Below are positions 13,511-25,020 of a stretch of DNA of 64,000 nucleotides, piece by piece. Location of the stretch: positions 14,074,001 to 14,138,000 of the forward strand of contig CP053156.1 in assembly GCA_014607495.2 (NCBI GenBank), read 5' to 3'. A model generated the notes under the pieces. The model did no database searches. It saw only the letters and a list, made by a program, of their open reading frames with translations, and was not told the DNA's origin. Within the stretch, counting starts at the first letter, position 1. Each line of letters opens with the position of its first letter. This stretch comes from Carposina sasakii. Lineage: Eukaryota > Arthropoda > Insecta > Lepidoptera > Carposinidae. The translations under genes were made by a program, and so were the position numbers.

Positions 13511-14376
13511 CTGATCGGGATCGACGATAAAAAATTAATCAACAACAAACAACAAACGCAGCGTAGTTACTAGATATGTATCGCAAAAGTTTATCTATAG
13601 ATATTATAAATAAAAATACCACGTGTATGTAATGTGATTAAATCATGACTCTAATCTTAATTTATGTTTATTGATCGTTCATTTCGTTTTGATTAATATT
13701 ATATTGTTTATCGTTTTGTTCTTGTATTTTTTCCTAATCCATTTTGATCGTGACTGGGTAACGATTTAGCTGATGATGTACGAGTTGCTTGTATCGCAAT
13801 GAGGTGATCAATCAAATGTAAACAATATTAATGATGTCTGTCTTGCGTTAAGCCTAGAATCAATCATCGTGGTTTTTCGGAGTCGTGTCGAATAATATAG
13901 TTTTATCGTAATCGTAATTGTGTTAGTGGAGATTAATCTAGTTAATGCTTTTTGTCCACAGGTTTTAGCTTAATGGCTCTTTGAACTACAGGTTACTGGG
14001 TTGATTCTAAATCGGTATAAATATGTCATATCAGTATCTGTATCATATCAGTACTTAACATAAATTGGTTCCAAAGCCATATGGTTTTGCCAACCCTGAG
14101 TAGGAATATTGCCATTACGTGACAATTCCGCAATATAAACAATAATTTATTTTACCATCACATTAAGAATTAACAGCTTTACGTCAACATAATAAACGTT
14201 TTTATTTACATATTTATAATCAGCATGAATTAATATTTTATAACTTTACAATTTACATTCTTGATAGTCAGCAATGCATAAAATTGAGTAAGCAATAAAA
14301 TTTAATAGCGTCCCTGTGAGCTAATGGCTCATGTTTTTTACCAAGTGAATGAGCTTTTAGACTGCGTTTGAAACCT

Positions 14377-14415
14377 TTATTATTATTCTTTATTGCACAT
14401 ACACAAAAATGTTAA
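14377..14415 (-). repeat. Very short LINE tail, reverse orientation
   Basis: The plus strand reads TATTATTCTTTATTGCACAT ACACAAAAA, the inverse of the AATAAAGAATA tail at 1205-1235. Confidence 0.5.
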
Positions 14416-15710
14416 AAACATAATATATTATTTAAAGGAAAAAAAACCGATTGCAATAAAATTTTACCTAGTATCACTCTCACGACTAAGATTAATCTAG
14501 TTAGGTATTAAAGCTGTAACAAACCATATGTATTCGTTACTGAGTAACGGGTACTCTATTAAATACCGAGTAAGGAAACGTTACCCAAGAATTCGTCTCG
14601 TTACTCGCATGTTTCGTATCATGAGTATTTTTCGTAAAATACACTGTTTCGGATCGCAAGTGATGTATTGATACGTTTGTTTTTGATCGTATGTTCTACC
14701 AATGTGCGTGATGCGGTTCATTTAAATCGCTTATTTCAAAGAACGGTGATTATGTTTGTTTAAAGTACTTATTTTTTTTAATTGTCCAAAGTTTTTTACT
14801 GTTTTGTAATATTCTTTGTAATTTAATTTAAGTTTGTGGTTCAAATTTTCTAAATAGTAAATCCATTGCAAATTTGGTATATTATGTCGATAGTTCACGT
14901 CGATTCGACTCGTTACCATACTACACATTAGGTATACCATATGCGGTATCAGAAGTAACGAGTACGGTAACGATACGATAGTAACGAATACTTATGGTCA
15001 AAGTAACGAATACATACTAAGTTTAGTGTATCAAAGAAATTTAATATACATACATATACTAGAAAACTTAACCGTTCTTCTGGCGCAGTCGGGTAAAAAG
15101 AAGAGATGTATGTAAATCTACAGACATGTTTTGGGTAGGGATTAAACAAGGCTATTAATGAAATTGTGATAAATAACCTTAGACTCAATTTTCTTGGTAA
15201 ACAAGATGTATTTGTATAATAGTTAATTCTTAATGAATCTATTTTATTGCAAAACAAAAATACTATTGCATATCTATCTAGATCCAATAGGTTACCTATA
15301 CAAATATGTCCAATAAATATTTAATTTAGTGTCGTAGTTAAATTAAATTCTTTGAAATGGCAAAAAAGATATGCAAATATAATTATTTCTTGCACAACCC
15401 TAGCTCGGCTTGTGAGGCATTAATACAACTTGAAATATGACCCACTAAAGACTATATAACGTAAAATTTACAATTCATAAAACAGAATGATATATACAGC
15501 GGTAGATTGCGACTGTGACATTTACAGCTTGCACTTTTGTCATGCTCGTGCCGTTTCTGTTTTGGCTAAATTTACCATGGAATTTATTGTTATTTGCGGT
15601 TAATTTCTTGGAGATACGAATTTTGGTAAGGAACTGACCGCGTGGTTAAAGGACTGTCCTTGCGGTTTTCTATAGAACAAAGTTTACATCATACATACAT
15701 TCACACGACT

Positions 15711-15838
15711 CTTACGACATGCAAGCAAGGAGATGCAGCTGGTATATTCTAATGAAGCCCCGGATCAGCACAGGAAACGTACTATCCACTAACTCATGTC
15801 ACGTCCTTAATCTTTGGTCAATTTGTGATCCCGGGGCA
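15711..15838 (+). repeat. Dispersed repeat family A, copy 2
   Basis: GACTCTTACGACATGCAAGC and GGAGATGCAGCTGGTATATT, then GAAGCCCCGGATCAGCACAG. Confidence 0.6.
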
Positions 15839-16512
15839 TAATTGTTATCATAATTATTTTGTCTCATAAATCAAATGTAACAGTAAGCTAAATAATTTAA
15901 TGGCATTAACCAAAAAAAGATATCAAGATTGTAATACAACCTTTCGAAAGAGTAAATTATTCGTACTATATAAAAAAATATTTTCGGCACAAAGTGTCTC
16001 TTACATTAATTGATACTTCCGGCATTGATATATCTTTTTTCCTTATCTGCAGTCCGTACAAAGAGCTCGGAAGTAATAAATCAGGTGCTAACACGTCCGC
16101 AGCGCGCCATCGCTCATAGTTGACTGACATGACAAGCGGGGCCAAACCTGGCTTCTAATAACAGACAGAGATGCAGATATCATATTATATAGCGTCATCT
16201 CGTCCTAGTTGAGGGTAGATAAAGAATTTTTGCTACAATTTGACAAAGGTGAGTTGATCAATTCATTATTGAATCCATTTTCTCTGTACGATATACCATA
16301 CGGGGTTAATTCTGATAATTGACTTACTACTTATTCAAAATTAGACAGTTTTATTAATATAGGTTACGTTTTACTAGGTGTAAAAGAAGAGGTATGTTAA
16401 TTGAAATTCTATGTAAATGACTACAGAGAGGGTTAACTGGTAGAGTAACTTAATATAGTGCAGCATAAATTTCCCCTTTGTTATAGGATTTTTTGGAGCA
16501 ATAAAATTTATA

Positions 16513-16733
16513 TCTTACTAATATTATTAACGCGAAAGTATGTGAGTATGGATGGATGGATGTTCGTTACTCTTTCACATACTCGTAAAAACGGCTGGAG
16601 CGATTTTAATAAAATTTGGTATGGAGTTAGTCGATACCCTGGATTAACACATAGGCTACTTTTTATCCCGAATAATTTCAGCATTTTGTTTTTTTCTGCC
16701 GTCTACGCGGACGAAGTCGCGGGCGTCCACCAG
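16513..16733 (+). mobile_element. Small non-autonomous Helitron-like element
   Basis: It starts TCTTACTAATATTATTAACG and ends GAAGTCGCGGGCGTCCACCAG followed by T; only the last residues depart from the usual CTAG. The middle contains GGTATGGAGTTAG and ACACATAGGCTACTTTTTAT, phrases common in this lepidopteran family. About 221 bp, no coding capacity; the ORF across it (16458-16748) is not a gene. Confidence 0.65.
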
Positions 16734-17064
16734 TGTTCTATAAAATGAAGATTTACTTATGTTACATTATACTTTAATATAATTAACAATAAAGCAGTAA
16801 CTAGAAGTGACACAATGTTAATTAGTCACTAAATCCTATGCGTTTGCTACTGCAGCCTAATACAGGCTTGTCGATGATATTCAAGTCTCAAAATTTTGTA
16901 ATTAGGTTCTAATAGTGGTTTATATTCATATGAATTTGCTTAACATACCTCATTTGTTACATGTTACCACTCAAATTCTCAATTTTCAAAAACTAAACGG
17001 CTTGTTAAAATCACCTATAATTTCCTCAAACTAAAAACTAAAGATTTTTTCAATATATTTCTCT

Positions 17065-17410
17065 AGGGAAGGTCTACGTCCAGCAGTGGACTGCAATATG
17101 TTAATGATGAAGATGAAATATGTTCATAGGGTTGCCTGTTCATATGTGTATCTTCTTCAGCCTATTGCAGTCCACTGCTGGACTTAGGCCTCCCCCAGGG
17201 CACGCCACAAAGCTACTGCCACAGCTTTTGCCCATAGTCACCACGCTGGGCAGGCGGGTTGGTGACCGCAGTATAATTTTCAGACTATGTTGTCAGCACG
17301 GGAGGCGCTGCTGCCCACCTCCCGGAAACCCTTAATCGCCTCGTACGATACCCACGGGTAGGCAGGGGTGGTACAAACTCTACTCTGCCGGCACCACGCG
17401 GCCACCATAT
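17065..17410. repeat. Two non-LTR tails arranged tail to tail
   Basis: At 17065-17117 a plus-strand tail reads GTCCAGCAGTGGACTGCAAT; at 17155-17410 a minus-strand copy starts with the inverse, ATTGCAGTCCACTGCTGGAC, and continues through GCACGGGAGGCGCTGCTGCC. The two ends can pair as a hairpin with about a 60-bp loop. Confidence 0.75.
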
Positions 17411-17594
17411 GTGTATACGTATCACGTATCATGTCTCTATAGGTTGCTAAATGTACTCTAAGCTCCCTAATTGCAAAATGTTCCAACCCTATTTCTAAGA
17501 TACAAAGCTAGAAAACTTGGACGCAACAAATTGCATCCACTGACATCGCAATGAAACGTCGCCGCTAATGTATTTACACGCAGCACTGGACACT

Positions 17595-17636
17595 TGACAG
17601 CTCGCATGACAGCCCACTTGACAGCCTGCTTGACAG
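17595..17636. promoter_or_regulatory. TGACAG array 1: four sites at exact 12-bp spacing
   Basis: TGACAG occurs at 17595, 17607, 17619 and 17631, giving a short minisatellite of unit TGACAGCYYRCT. TGACAG is the known recognition core of TALE homeodomain proteins (Homothorax/Meis and TGIF-type Achi/Vis). Regulatory function is inference. Confidence 0.55.
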
Positions 17637-18484
17637 ATTGCGGTCGAGCAAGAATTATGTCATATTAGAACTATTACTTGATAAGGTGGCTTCGTTTCGG
17701 TGGCGGTAGTGTCGGTGGCTAATTTGGAAAAAGAATGTGGCATGTTTAGTTCTATTTTTTTCCGCGTGACTTTCATGTGTTTGTTCGGGTATACTTTGAA
17801 TGAGTAATAAAGTTGTAGCATAATTTATTATCAGTGTTGAAACTATACATGTTTTAAAGTAAATGCTTTACCCTATATTCTTTGGTAATGATGATGCTAA
17901 TCAGATGACTTAGCTAGACCGTCAGGAGCAGGTGTAAGGATTTTAATTATACCTTTACAATTTTAAATACATAACATTTTTGTATACAGTCGAATAGATG
18001 ATTTTCTCTTTGAGATGGATGGACGACATGGCCTGGGTCACAGGTATCTGCTAGATGTAGTCTGCTTCCAATAGGTCACAGTGGAAGTCACGAAAAGAGG
18101 ACTATGTTCAGACTGGCAATGGACTTGTCATGGCTGATATTGATGATGAGAGGTTTTAAAACAAGTTTTTAGCTTTTTATATGACTGTTTCACATACACT
18201 CTGTAACGATGATAAAGGAATTATCTCGCACGGCTGGAAGCTGGAATTAAAATAGGATTTTTGAGTTGCTGCCACAGACATTATCTTAATACGAAGCGTT
18301 AAGTACCGTAATTATTGTTTACGGTTAGTTCAATCTATCATGGACGTAGTTTAAGAGATAGCTGTACTTTATGGTTACTATCGATAGTGAGGCTAATTCA
18401 CTCTTCGATAAAGTAATGTCTACATGGCGAGAATCCGAAGTGCGGCTACACCTAGTTTTAGCCGTCTATAGCCAGATGTAACCG

Positions 18485-18575
18485 GTCACATGCGGTTAGA
18501 ACTAGATGTACCCTACTTATATTCGGTTAGAACTAGGTATAACCGACCACAGGTGGTTAGAACTAGATTAACAAT
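18485..18575. repeat. Short repeated GGTTAGAACTAG motif
   Basis: GGTTAGAACTAG occurs at about 18494, 18525 and 18557 with similar spacing (about 31-32 bp), plus related inverted-looking AGTTTTAGCCG and ATGTAACCGG upstream. It is likely a small decayed repeat. Confidence 0.55.
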
Positions 18576-18769
18576 TTATTATTTCCATTTAAGAGATAAT
18601 ACAAACCCATGTATAGTTTTGTTTCTGATGCATAAACACTGCAATGGCCTCTTAGTCTTTAATGAAGACAACAGTGTAGGTTGTCTTAAACAAGGGAGCA
18701 GCAACCAAGTAGAGCCAAGTTCAAGTGCAGACATTAAGCTCAAAGCTCAACTTATGGCAAGTTAAAAAA

Positions 18770-18803
18770 ATCCTAATTTATCCATGTACGGATAAATTAG
18801 GAT
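18770..18803. repeat. Perfect 14-bp hairpin with a 6-nt loop
   Basis: ATCCTAATTTATCC (18770-18783) is exactly inverted at 18790-18803 around loop ATGTAC. A7 precedes it. No adjacent gene would use it as a terminator; it may be the remnant of a foldback element. Confidence 0.8.
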
Positions 18804-19241
18804 ACCACGATACAGATATTAGCACACCGCTGTGTATTACTTAGTTGTTTACCGATACTGACCAAAGAAAACCGTAAGAGTAAAATCTATCGATATTTTA
18901 AAAAGTAATTTCAATTTATTTTACTGTAGTTTTCGCGACATTCAATAAATAGAACAACATCAATCTGTTTTTCATTTGTAAAATTCTTAAAAAGTGTGTA
19001 TTAGTACAAAAGCCAGAGCAAAAAGTTTAAAACCGTAACAATAACCTCCCCGTTTCCAGTACCAAGGATTACATTGTCATTTGATAGGAAACAAAAAAGC
19101 TGTTTTATCGACAAAAACCTCGAAAATCCGAACGCTGCTCTATTCCAACAATATAAAAGTCACAATCGCCTGATCTACGTGTAGAAAGGTAAGCGCTTAA
19201 GCCGACGGCATCGCGGTAGGCGCAGTCATGCGTCATAATTT

Positions 19242-19295
19242 TGACAGGTCGCTTGACAGGTCAGCTGACAGGTCGGCTGACAAGTCGTTTGACAG
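19242..19295. promoter_or_regulatory. TGACAG array 2: five sites at exact 12-bp spacing
   Basis: TGACAG occurs at 19242, 19254, 19266 and 19290, with TGACAA at 19278. The unit is close to TGACAGGTCGSY. The same motif and step occur at 17595-17636, 1.6 kb away, but the linker bases differ. Confidence 0.55.
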
Positions 19296-19860
19296 CGCGG
19301 CGCTGGCTGGATTATACGCCTTGATGGATTAATTTGTGTATCGAGGCTGATGTGAAAATTGGACAAGTTCCCAACAAACGTGGTGGTATAATTGTTTTGT
19401 TATCTATGTGCATTTTTACTACGGAAATCGCGATGTATCAAGTTTTATGGTCATATCTATGCGTAATTCTCGTGAAATGAAAATCTAATTTTGTATATCA
19501 CTCTCTCTATTGATCTGTTTACTTTAATTATTACCTATTCCAAAAAGTTGTTTTGTAGGATTGCACTGAAAGAAAGACAAAATATAAAAATAATTTAATT
19601 AATCAATATATGTATTTCAAAGTTATTATTTGATTTTCATTTAGATCTCCAAAATAAATAAAATATAAAACATTAACATAACAAAAATGCAATATATTTT
19701 AGAACTTGGCTCATTACACACCCGTGCGTATAGAATTAACATTAATAGAGCATGTAGAGATTCTAATCATAATTGTTTAAAGCTATAGATCTTATGTATG
19801 GATAACTAACTATTCATAGAGCTTCATTACACATTAATTGTGTGTGCGTATACCCTAAAA

Positions 19861-19951
19861 ATTGGTCAGAAGTGGCACCATGTGGTTCTATCGGCCCTTG
19901 CTGCTCTGCCTATCCCGTAAGGGATAAAGGCGTGATTATATGTATGTATGT
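19861..19951 (+). repeat. Non-LTR 3' tail ending in (ATGT)n
   Basis: GGTCAGAAGTGGCACCATGT and GTAAGGGATAAAGGCGTGAT, followed by ATGTATGTATG, match 27840-27952 and 43530-43605. Confidence 0.75.
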
Positions 19952-20177
19952 TACACTTAATATGTAGGTATATACGTAAGTATGTATATAAAAAAGCTTC
20001 TGATAGGAGATGTTGGTAAAAGCTACAACTTTGTCGTAATAGACATGGACTCTACAACATATAAACCAAATTATTACCATAAAAGTATGCTTTAAATACA
20101 TGCAAATTTCCAAAAAAACTTTATACATATAACTACATTATATTTCCACGTTTAACACAGTGGGCATTATAAGATAA

Positions 20178-20256
20178 TGATCAGTGACAAGTTGCTAGCT
20201 AGTTGCTAGCTAGTTGCTAGCCTGAGAGAACGTCGACTCTTACGACATGCACATTT
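20178..20256 (+). repeat. Dispersed repeat family A, copy 3, with an 11-bp triplication
   Basis: TGATCAGTGACAAG is followed by TTGCTAGCTAG three times (20192, 20203, 20214), then GACTCTTACGACATGCAC. Other copies have the TTGCTAG unit once, so it has expanded here. Confidence 0.65.
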
Positions 20257-20499
20257 TACAATTTAAAAAAAAAACATTAAAGTTAATTCCAGGTGGTACA
20301 CGTCTAACGGATGGCTAAGCCATGAGCTATCACCGCATTTATTAGAACATGGTTGAATAGAGTTTGATGGAATACAGTTAACTAGTTCCAGAAGAGAATT
20401 TTTTTTTTTTGAAAATTAACACAATTTCCTCTATTATCTTCCACCCCTAATAATACTTTTTAAAATAAATCACACACAGCCCACCGCGCTGTCAGCTGT

Positions 20500-22500
20500 C
20501 AGTAAACACAATACTCAATGCATTACAGTAGTGATAAATAAATGGATTTTCAGTAATGCGCCCACGCTGACCTGACGTCGTTTAGATACAAATCGTGACA
20601 AATCATTTGTCTACTAACTAATGCTTGTTTATGTTTAATTTTAATAAGGATAATTTTGTTGTCTTCACAAATAATAATATTTTTACCATCGTTGTCAACG
20701 GAAAGTGGACACTTTTTATGTAATTCAGTATAATATCGGTGGTAACTGATAACTGTTAAGCAGATGGATATAGAAAATTAAAGAATGCAAAAAATATGGT
20801 TATTCAATGAATATTCGTAATTATAGTAAAGCTTAAGAATGGCAGATTTATTTTACTATGGAGCTGGACTTTTAGAGAGAATCCTGCTCTTGTAATTTTT
20901 TATTATTATTTGTGTTATTCCATCATTTATAACAGATTATGAACTCCATAAAAATGTTGCACAAAAACTTTCAACTCTGTGATACATTTTAAAGATAACT
21001 TCAAAAACTAAAAATAAAAGCTATTGGAAAGTACATAATTAACTTAACACAAGAAAACCAATTTAAAACGATTACGCCGATAAGCGATTTCAATAAAAAC
21101 AAAGTGACAACGCCGACACAGAATAGACTCCGATTGTTTCCGCGAGTATCGAGAAATAATCGAGTGAAATAATCGGGAACAAATTGATCGAGGCGGCGAC
21201 TTTATAGGCGGTTAACTAGTGTAAATCGATTCAGACGATGCGATACCCGATACCGAGGCGAATCGAGATACGACAAGAAAGCGGCATCGATGAATAATGG
21301 ATGCTGTGGGACGATGGCGACGACGGAATCCAGAATGCAGTTTTTAGATGATTCTATTTAAAACGGAATGCTAATACGGCTTTTGAAGGAATCGAATGGG
21401 AAATACGTTCAATTTATGAGGAATCTGGATGCTGTAAATGCACTTTTGATTGGGTCTTTGGGCGTTTAGAATTTTCTTTGTGTCATTGAAAACGTTAAAA
21501 AGAATAAATACTTACCATAAACCTACAACGCATTTACATTATATGTATTTTTTTATTGATTTTCTTAAGCCAAAACTAAACTATTATAAAATTATTAATA
21601 AAGAAATGGAAAAAATTCCTCACCCGGATGGGAATCGAACCCACGACCTCTGCATTCCGTGCCAGCGCTCTTACCACTAAACTATTGGCTTAGTCCTTAT
21701 ATTTGTTAGTTATTTTAGACACAAATTAACACTGAATATAGAAAAATATTCTAGCAGACAATCTATAAAGACGAACATATTTTGTTTTGTCAAAGTCCTT
21801 TTAATCTTTAATGGGTAAATTGAATTAAAATAACAGAGGAAGTCATATTATTAAATTTAATGCAAGGCGTACCTACCTACCTACGTCCCGCAAGATTTAC
21901 GGCGCATTATGCTAAAGAAACTGAAAACCTATAAATTGTTCATCATAAACGTTGCCATGAAATATATGGTGCCATAAATAATATTAAATACGAGAACAGT
22001 TTTATTTCTCAATTCCCTTTCTGTAATAAAATTTACGAGTTTTGACTTCAAACGTCTCGGACGAACGAGGTCGATTCCCGAAGAAGAAAATTAAAATGCG
22101 CAGTGCTTAAGATAAGAAATGTGCGAATTAACATTAAATGTGCGTGAAATGACAAACGAACATAAAAATTTCTCCTCGTAAAATACAGCTTTTGACTCGG
22201 CCGTTCTCACCTTGAATAAGTTCGCTAAAGCAACTCGATTAATGTGTGGCGAATCGGGTTGTTAAACTACCAACTATTAACGATTAACCTGACTTAAGTC
22301 ATGAATTAGCCCTGGACGATAGTGATCTTTACGATTCAGAACTTAAAGTTAAAGTGTCTGTTAAAGTGTTGAACTCGAAGACCTTTTTCGAGTTGCGGTC
22401 GAAGTGACGCTTGGGTGAGCATTTTGAACGTTGATTGGCATTTTGCCGCGCGAAAAGCAACACCTTTACAGCCCTGACATGTCGTTTGATTGATTGTATA
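20500..22500. promoter_or_regulatory. Mostly unique stretch, possible regulatory DNA
   Basis: Apart from the SINE-like head at 21618-21690, no repeat is seen. 21060-21340 and 22030-22470 are CGA-rich and complex, in contrast to flanking AT-rich DNA. No gene is recognised. Confidence 0.25.
21618..21690 (-). repeat. tRNA-derived SINE-like head
   Basis: The minus strand reads like a tRNA with A-box TAGTTTAGTGG and B-box GGTTCGATTCC, but the acceptor ends (AGCCAAT and GGGTGAGG) do not pair, so it is not a tRNA gene. AT-rich sequence follows it. Confidence 0.6.
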
Positions 22501-23646
22501 ATTAATTTTATTTTAAATTTAAAACGCTCGACATGTATGTCAGTTTGTATGAGCTGTCAATTAATTAGACAGTCTCTTGAGAAGGGTAACACATAACGAG
22601 TTGTTTTGTAAGTTTTTTTTTGGTAATTAATCATAAAAACTAGTTGCGTCTAGTGTAAAGTATAATCTGACAGTTGGTGTGTGCAAATTGATTATATTTG
22701 ACCTTGTTTTTTGTATTTTAGATCATATCTGTACTTGTTTTGGTTGTAATAAACGGTAATATTACCGTCGTCGCATAAATTAAATTGTGGCATATTGAGT
22801 TTAATATTAAGTGGAGTAAATAATAGTCATATAAAGTGTTATTCGTATAGCTTATTATCGACCTTATTTCATTTATATCATTGAGTAAGGACAACGTTAA
22901 ATTTGCAGATAAAATAACATAATGAAAGTCTAGTCATGAGTCTAGATTATTTAGCAGGTCACACAGGCTATTGTATTTGAAATTAGTACAATAATTAGTT
23001 CTCAATGTCTGCTAATTTCCAGATAATAAATATACAAAGCAAAGTAATACATAAAACTAATGTTTTGAAAATACCATCGAATTATCTAACAAAACTTACA
23101 ATTACTACAAATTGCAACATTCAACAAAAATTGTTTACCAAAACAATAGGTCCTTTCTAAAGCTCTCATCAAAATTATAAGTATTAAAACATTGTTTAAA
23201 ATACAAAACAGAAATTGGTATTTAAAACTGAATTCACTGCAGATAGCATAACAATAGAAAACAATGGATATTTATATATACAACAGTGCAATGTACAACG
23301 GTGGTATATCATTTAAATAAATCATTCAGTTATATACTTTTATGTAAAATGGCCTAAACTACAACAGATCTAGTTTATCTTGAATCAGCATTGTTTAAAT
23401 TAAGATTGAAAGAAAGAAAGAAAGAAAACGTTTATTTTTCGCCACACACCCACACATAAAAAATTACAGGCTAAAATATATAATATAGTGGGTATAATAC
23501 CGTATCAATGCATATACTATACAAACATACATTATACACATGTATACATATATTGCGTACATTTTAAATTTTTGCTTTATGTTCTAAACAACGACCTAGG
23601 AAGAATATTACAAATTATGAAACTTTGAAATAATCTACAAGTAAAT

Positions 23647-23903
23647 ATTCACTATGGGTGCGCCCACCACCGGGCTCTACACCCTCCACTGACCCTCGGA
23701 TCTGATAACTCATAATTGCGACAACAGGCACTTGCACTAACTACAATCGCCATGAGAAACCAGACCCGAGCACCTAGCATGCAAGACGATACATTGCACC
23801 ATTCCGAAATCAAAAACTAGATAAATAATCTACATATGTTTCGACAAGATCCGAGGGTCAGTAGAGGGTGTAGGGCCCGGTGGTGGGCGCACCCATAGTG
23901 AAT
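23647..23903. repeat. 257-bp MITE with 57-bp GC-rich inverted repeats
   Basis: The left arm 23647-23703 (ATTCACTATGGGTGCGCCCA to CCCTCGGATCT) and right arm 23847-23903 are inverse with few mismatches. A solo right half is at 26332-26386. Confidence 0.88.
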
Positions 23904-24894
23904 GTTTGAACTTCCGAATTGTAACGCCTAATACAATTTCATTTACAAGTAAATAATAATAATCTAACACTTACCTAAATCAGGAACCTGCATCTCTAAT
24001 TTCACAATTTTCTTAAAACACAAATAATAATAGCAACCAACCTAATAAAAAAATCACAGATTAATTTTTAAAACTACAAGCATAAATTTTGCATAAGTTA
24101 TTGAATACAGCTTTTTGTCCATGGTTCACATTATTTTGTATCAAGGTACTGTACATTTTAGTAATGAAAACTAAGTACCTTCATTTAGGTAGTAATTATG
24201 TAACAAAATCATGTGAGGGTCCTACATAGGAAAACATAATTGCTATAAGCGTATTTTTTTCTTAAATCCGAAAGGCAAATAATGAGTTGAATACATACAG
24301 CCAAGTATTTTATAATGATAAATTCATGACTTCAAATTAATATCACTATTAGACCCCTACTAAAAACACTGAGCATATTGAAGATAAATTTGTGTATTTT
24401 TTTTGAGATAGGCCGCCATGACCCAAGTTCGGTCCGAGACATTATTATATATATTTTATTATATACCCAGATAAAGTTAGGTCACTGAAAAACGATATTT
24501 ATACTGCGTACAAGCTTGAAGAAGTAGACAAAGCAAACGGAGCTAATTATTCATCATTAGCGGCAATCGCTGGATGATGTATGGCGGTGCGGGGCCGTTC
24601 ATCACGGGGCCATTCATCACGGCCTTTGTTTTAGTAGGGCCTGTTTGTCTTGCCGCTAAATGTGCTGATGTTTTAAGTCTGTGGAACACGTGGAATTCGG
24701 AGGAGACTTGTTTTAATTTTAGTAATGTGAATTTGGGTTTTCTTGAGTTTTCTCTCTGTGATAATAATATTTTGGTTATTTATAATAGGAAGTCCATAAG
24801 ATTTGTAATATTTTTCATAGCAATATGAAGAACAGTACTATTTGTTATCCGTAGTACGAATAGTATGGAATATACGACCCGTGGTTATTATAAG

Positions 24895-25020
24895 AGGACT
24901 TTCTGGAGGTGGGCACTTGGTCACAAACATGTTTGCCCAACGTGATAACAATCGGAACACCTCCTATGATAGTAGCGTACCCTGGGGGAGGCCTCCGTCC
25001 AGCAGTGAACCGCAATAGAC
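24895..25020 (+). repeat. Non-LTR 3' tail (GTCCAGCAGTG family)
   Basis: GGGGGAGGCCTCCGTCCAGC AGTGAACCGCAATAG and the upstream GGAGGTGGGCA match the inverse of 17155-17410 with clear divergence. Confidence 0.65.

Larger units (their letters stand above)
13511..16512. other. Intergenic DNA with only scattered repeat fragments
   Basis: Aside from the LINE tail at 14377-14415 and family A at 15711-15838, I see GTAACGAGTACGG-like repeats near 14530-15010 (CGTTACT/AGTAACG words, probably a decayed foldback) and nothing coding. Confidence 0.45.

Noticed and set aside
17595..19295. Interpreting the TGACAG arrays as a CRISPR array
   Set aside because: The repeat core is 6 bp with 6-bp linkers, there are no spacers of CRISPR length, and the DNA is clearly insect nuclear.
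21618..21690. tRNA gene on the minus strand
   Set aside because: A and B boxes look right, but the acceptor ends do not pair and no cloverleaf closes; it is better read as a SINE head.
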